Shown here in pieces: positions 61,142-64,000 of a stretch of DNA of 64,000 nt. The DNA comes from Edaphochlamys debaryana (lineage: Eukaryota; Chlorophyta; Chlorophyceae; Chlamydomonadales). The stretch covers positions 124,001 through 188,000 of the forward strand of contig JAEHOE010000189.1 in the NCBI GenBank assembly GCA_016858145.1, read 5' to 3'. How positions within the stretch are numbered: the stretch's first letter is position 1; the number at the start of each line of letters is the position of its first letter. The position numbers and the translations under genes were made by a program. The notes under the pieces were generated by a model. It did no database searches, was not told where the DNA came from, and saw only the letters and a list, made by a program, of their open reading frames with translations.

Positions 61142-62711
61142 TCCTGTGGACCGGCGGATACCGCCAGCTCCGCCAGCGGTGAAGGGGCCTCCAGCGCAAC
61201 GCCCTCCGGCGCATGCCGCCGCCGCCGCCAGGTCCGCAGCGGCACAGGGGGGTCCAGTGCTCCGCACTCCGGCGCATGCCGCCGCCGACGGCAGGTCCCC
61301 AGCGGCACAGGGGGGTCCAGCGCTCCGCACTCCAGCGCATGCCGTCGCCGCCGCCAGGTCCGCAGCGGCGCAGGGAGGTCCAGTGCTCCGCACTCCAGCG
61401 CATGCCGTCGCCGCCGCCAGGTCCGCAGCGGCGCAGGGAGGTCCAGTGCTCCGCACTCCTGCGCAGGCTGTCGCCGCCGCCAGGTCCGCAGCGGCACAGG
61501 GGGTCCAGCGCTCCGCACTCCAGCGCATGCCGTCGCCTACGCCAGCTCCGCAGCGGCGAAGGGAGGTCCAGTGCCTTCCGCACTCCAGCGCATGCCGTCG
61601 CTACGCCAGGTCCGCAGCGGCACAGGGGGGTCCAGCGCTCCGCACTCCAACGCATGCCGTCGCCGCCGCCAGGTCCGCAGCGGCGCAGGGAGGTCCAGTG
61701 CTCCGCACTCCAGCGCATGCCGTCGCCGCCGCCAGGTCCGCAGCAGCACAGGGGGTCCAGCGCTCCGCACTCCAGCGCATGCCGCCGCCGCCGCCAGGTC
61801 CGCAGCGGCACAGGGGGTCCAGTGCTCCCGCACTCCAGCGCATGCCGTCGCCGCCGCCAGGTCCGCAGCGGCGCAGGGGGGTCCAGCGCTCCGCACTCCA
61901 GCGCATGCCGTCGCCGCCGCCAGGTCCGCAGCGGCGCAGGGGGGGTCCAGTGCTCCGCACTCCGGCGCATGCCGCCGCCGACGGCAGGTCCGCAGCGGCG
62001 CAGGGAGGTCCAGTGCTCCGCACCTCCAGCGCAGGCTGTCGCCGCCGCCAGGTCCGCAAGCGGCACAGGGGGTCCAGTGCTCCGCACTCCAGCGCATGCC
62101 GTCGCCACCGCCAGGTCCGCAGCGGCGCAGGGGGGTCCAGCGCTCCGCACTCCAGCGCATGCCGTCGCCGCCGCCAGGTCCGCAGCGGCGCAGGGGGGTC
62201 CAGTGCCTCCGCACTCCGGCGCATGCCGCCGCCGCCAGGTCCGCAGCGGCACAGGGGGGTCCGGTGCTCCGCACTCCAGCGCATGCCGTCGCCGCCGCCA
62301 GGTCCGCAGCGGCGCAGGGGGGGTCCAGCGCTCCGCACTCCAGCGCATGCCGTCGCCCGCCGCCAGGTCCGCAGCGGCGCAGGGGGGTCCAGTGCTCCGC
62401 ACTACGGCGCATGCCGCCGCCGACGGCAGGTCCGCAGCGGCGCAGGGAGGTCCAGTGCTCCGCACTCCAGCGCATGCCGTCGCCGCCGCCAGGTCCCGCA
62501 GCGGCGCAGGGGGGTCCAGTGCTCCGCACTCCGGCGCATGCCGCCGCCGACGGCAGGTCCGCAGCGGTGAAGGGGCCTCCAGCGCAACGCCCTCCAGCGC
62601 ATGCCGCCGCCGACGGCAGGTCCCCAGCGGCGCAGGGGGGTCCAGCGCTCCGCGCTCCGGCGCATGCCGCCGCCGACGGCAGGTCCCCAGCGGCACAGGG
62701 GGTCCAGCGCG
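61142..62711. repeat. 63-bp GC-rich minisatellite, main block
   Basis: About 24 units follow a leader at 61142-61205. The unit reads ggtccgcagcggcgcaggg, then gtccagtgctccgcactcc, then agcgcatgccgtcgccgcc and gcca. Clean units are 63 bp (for example starts at 61358 and 61421); others differ by one to three bases. The unit has no stop codon in any of the six frames, so long open frames appear on both strands; frame-shifting indels are tolerated because every frame is open. I therefore read it as non-coding satellite DNA. Two variants of the unit end alternate (gccgtcgccgccgcc and gccgccgccgacggc). Confidence 0.85.
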
Positions 62712-63638
62712 TGAGTGTTAACCCGGATGCTCACTCAACAATCAATCAAGCAGAGCCCTCATAAACAAAAATACCGCACATATATCAAAAACATGGGCTG
62801 AGTCATGAAGGTCCGCAGCGGCACAGGGGGCTCCAGCAGTGCGTCACCTCTCCTCGCCAACGCCTCCGCCAGTGACATCGCTGCCGGGACCCACACCGCT
62901 CCTTCCAGTGGCTGTGCCCATCGCCGGTCCATGGCTGCCGGACGCAGGCCGGGCGAAACGGGGCATTGCGGTGCCTGCGAAAGGGGCCTGTCGACAGTGC
63001 ACACTCCCTAGCCGTATTCTGCCGCCACATGCCTCCAGCCTATCCTGCGGTCGTCAAACCGGATTGAAGGCGGCAGGATAGGCTGGAGGCGTGTGGCAAA
63101 GCCGCCTCAAAGTCCGCCGCCCCACAACCGCAGCCCAGCCTGCCGCCGCCACAACGGGAGCCGAGCCGAGAGCTATGCTGATCCACCCCCCAGTCCATCC
63201 TGCAGTGGCCACACCGGCACAGGGCTCTACCGCAGCTTATCCTGCCTCCACCATACGGGTGGACGCGCTGACCGCCCCTTGCTCCAGGTCAACCTGCTGC
63301 CGACGACGGGACAGCAACATGGGGTGGGGTGCATGGGTCTTCTGTTCGAAGGCATGCGGGTCGCCGCCAGACCAGCACAGGCAGTCCAAACCCCATTATT
63401 CTAGTCCATCCTACAGCCACCACATCGGCACATGTGCGTTGTACAGCTCACCCGGCGGCAGGGCACGAAGAAGTGGCCTCCAACGCATTCCGCTGCCCTG
63501 CACTGGAGCACAATCCTGGTGAAGCCGCTTCATCGTTGCTGCGAGTGTGGGCAAGGCTCAATACCGCAAGCGTCAGCGAAGCCTGGGGTGATGGTGTTGA
63601 GAAACACCGACGGCAGGAAGGGGTTGAACCAACCCCTG
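62712..63638. other. Spacer between the two satellite blocks
   Basis: The spacer has a less GC-rich start (62715-62800), one stray satellite fragment at 62808-62835, a long hairpin at 63024-63097, and several degenerate copies of a word like tatcctgc or catcctgc followed by CACA within 20 or so bases (near 63041, 63197, 63238, 63405). No protein pattern was seen. Confidence 0.6.
63024..63097. repeat. Inverted repeat, 25-bp arms, 24-bp loop
   Basis: The left arm 63024-63048 (starting gccacatgcctccagcc) and right arm 63073-63097 (ending ggctggaggcgtgtggc) are complementary at 24 of 25 positions. This could be a transcribed hairpin, a miniature element, or a collapsed inverted duplication. Confidence 0.85.
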
Positions 63639-64000
63639 TGGACCGGCGGATACCGCCAACTCCGCAGCGGTGAAGGGGCCTCCAGCGCAACGCCCTCAGC
63701 GGCACAGGGGGTCCAGCGCTCCGCACTCCAGCGCAGGCCGTCGCCGCCGCCAGGTCCGCAGCGGCGCAGGGGGTCCAGGCGCTCCGCACTCCAGCGCATG
63801 CCGTCGCCGCCGCCAGGTCCCGCAGCGGCGCAGGGGGGTCCAGTGCTCCGCACTCCGGCGCATGCCGCCGCCGACGGCAGGTCCGCAGCGGTGAAGGGGC
63901 CTCCAGCGCAAACGCCCTCCAGCGCATGCCGCCGCCGACGGCAGGTCCCCAGCGGCGCAGGGGGGTCCAGCGCTCCGCGCTCCGCGCATGCCGCCGCCGA
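63639..64000. repeat. 63-bp minisatellite, second block (runs off window)
   Basis: It opens with the same leader as the first block (ctgtggaccggcggatacc, then the ggtgaaggggcctccagcgc word), which places the two leaders about 2.5 kb apart. Then come at least five satellite units, continuing past the window end. Confidence 0.85.

Noticed and set aside
61043..62764. Very long open frames on both strands (up to 573 codons)
   Set aside because: They come from the 63-bp satellite, whose unit has no stop in any frame; unit-length indels shift the frame without ending it, so openness is not evidence of coding.

Overview
This is nuclear DNA of a green alga of the Chlamydomonas/Volvox type (Chlamydomonadales). 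The evidence is very high GC, C/T-rich introns that start GTGAGT, GTGCGT or GTGGGT and end in CAG, many short in-phase exons, Ala/Gly/Pro/Ser-rich insertions inside conserved proteins, and plant-type gene content (an EDR2-like protein, an Ala/Arg-rich chloroplast transit peptide on a DUF3181-like protein). The species cannot be named from the window. All gene models were built by hand from splice sites, reading-frame phase and recalled family patterns; no search was run.

Layout. 49-1588 (+): 3' end of a glutathionyl-hydroquinone reductase (ECM4-type glutathione transferase). 2692-6060 (-): isoprenylcysteine methylesterase-like alpha/beta hydrolase. 7291-17470 (+): 22-exon EDR2-like protein (PH, START, EDR2_C). 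17.5-21.9 kb: no gene seen. 21936-25128 (-): divergent A/B-type cyclin. 28154-30137 (-): chloroplast DUF3181-like protein. 32093-37902 (-): PHD-finger protein, 5' end unresolved. 40200-44424 (-): leucine-zipper (bZIP-like) protein, sharing a 539-bp divergent promoter interval with 44964-48249 (+), a CD2BP2/LIN1-like U5 snRNP protein. 49360 (+): an orphan coding exon. 51413-59483 (+): a large gene with two PHD fingers, tandemly duplicated Gly/Pro exon-plus-intron modules and a C-terminal Ulp1-like cysteine protease. 61.1-64.0 kb: a 63-bp minisatellite in two blocks sharing the same leader, separated by about 0.9 kb that contains a long hairpin.

The conserved genes are ordinary housekeeping or signalling loci (redox and detoxification, prenyl-protein turnover, lipid-binding signalling, cell cycle, plastid, chromatin, transcription, splicing). 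No operon or pathway logic ties them together, as expected for an algal chromosome.

Two things stand out. First, in at least four unrelated genes an intron carries a degenerate second copy of the neighbouring exon edge, usually with its own polypyrimidine tract and AG, about 75-175 bp from the real splice site. Second, the PHD-Ulp1 gene has grown by tandem copying of a 402-bp exon-intron unit. It may be a host gene or the accessory gene of a large DNA transposon, and the repeat-rich DNA on both sides is compatible with the second option.
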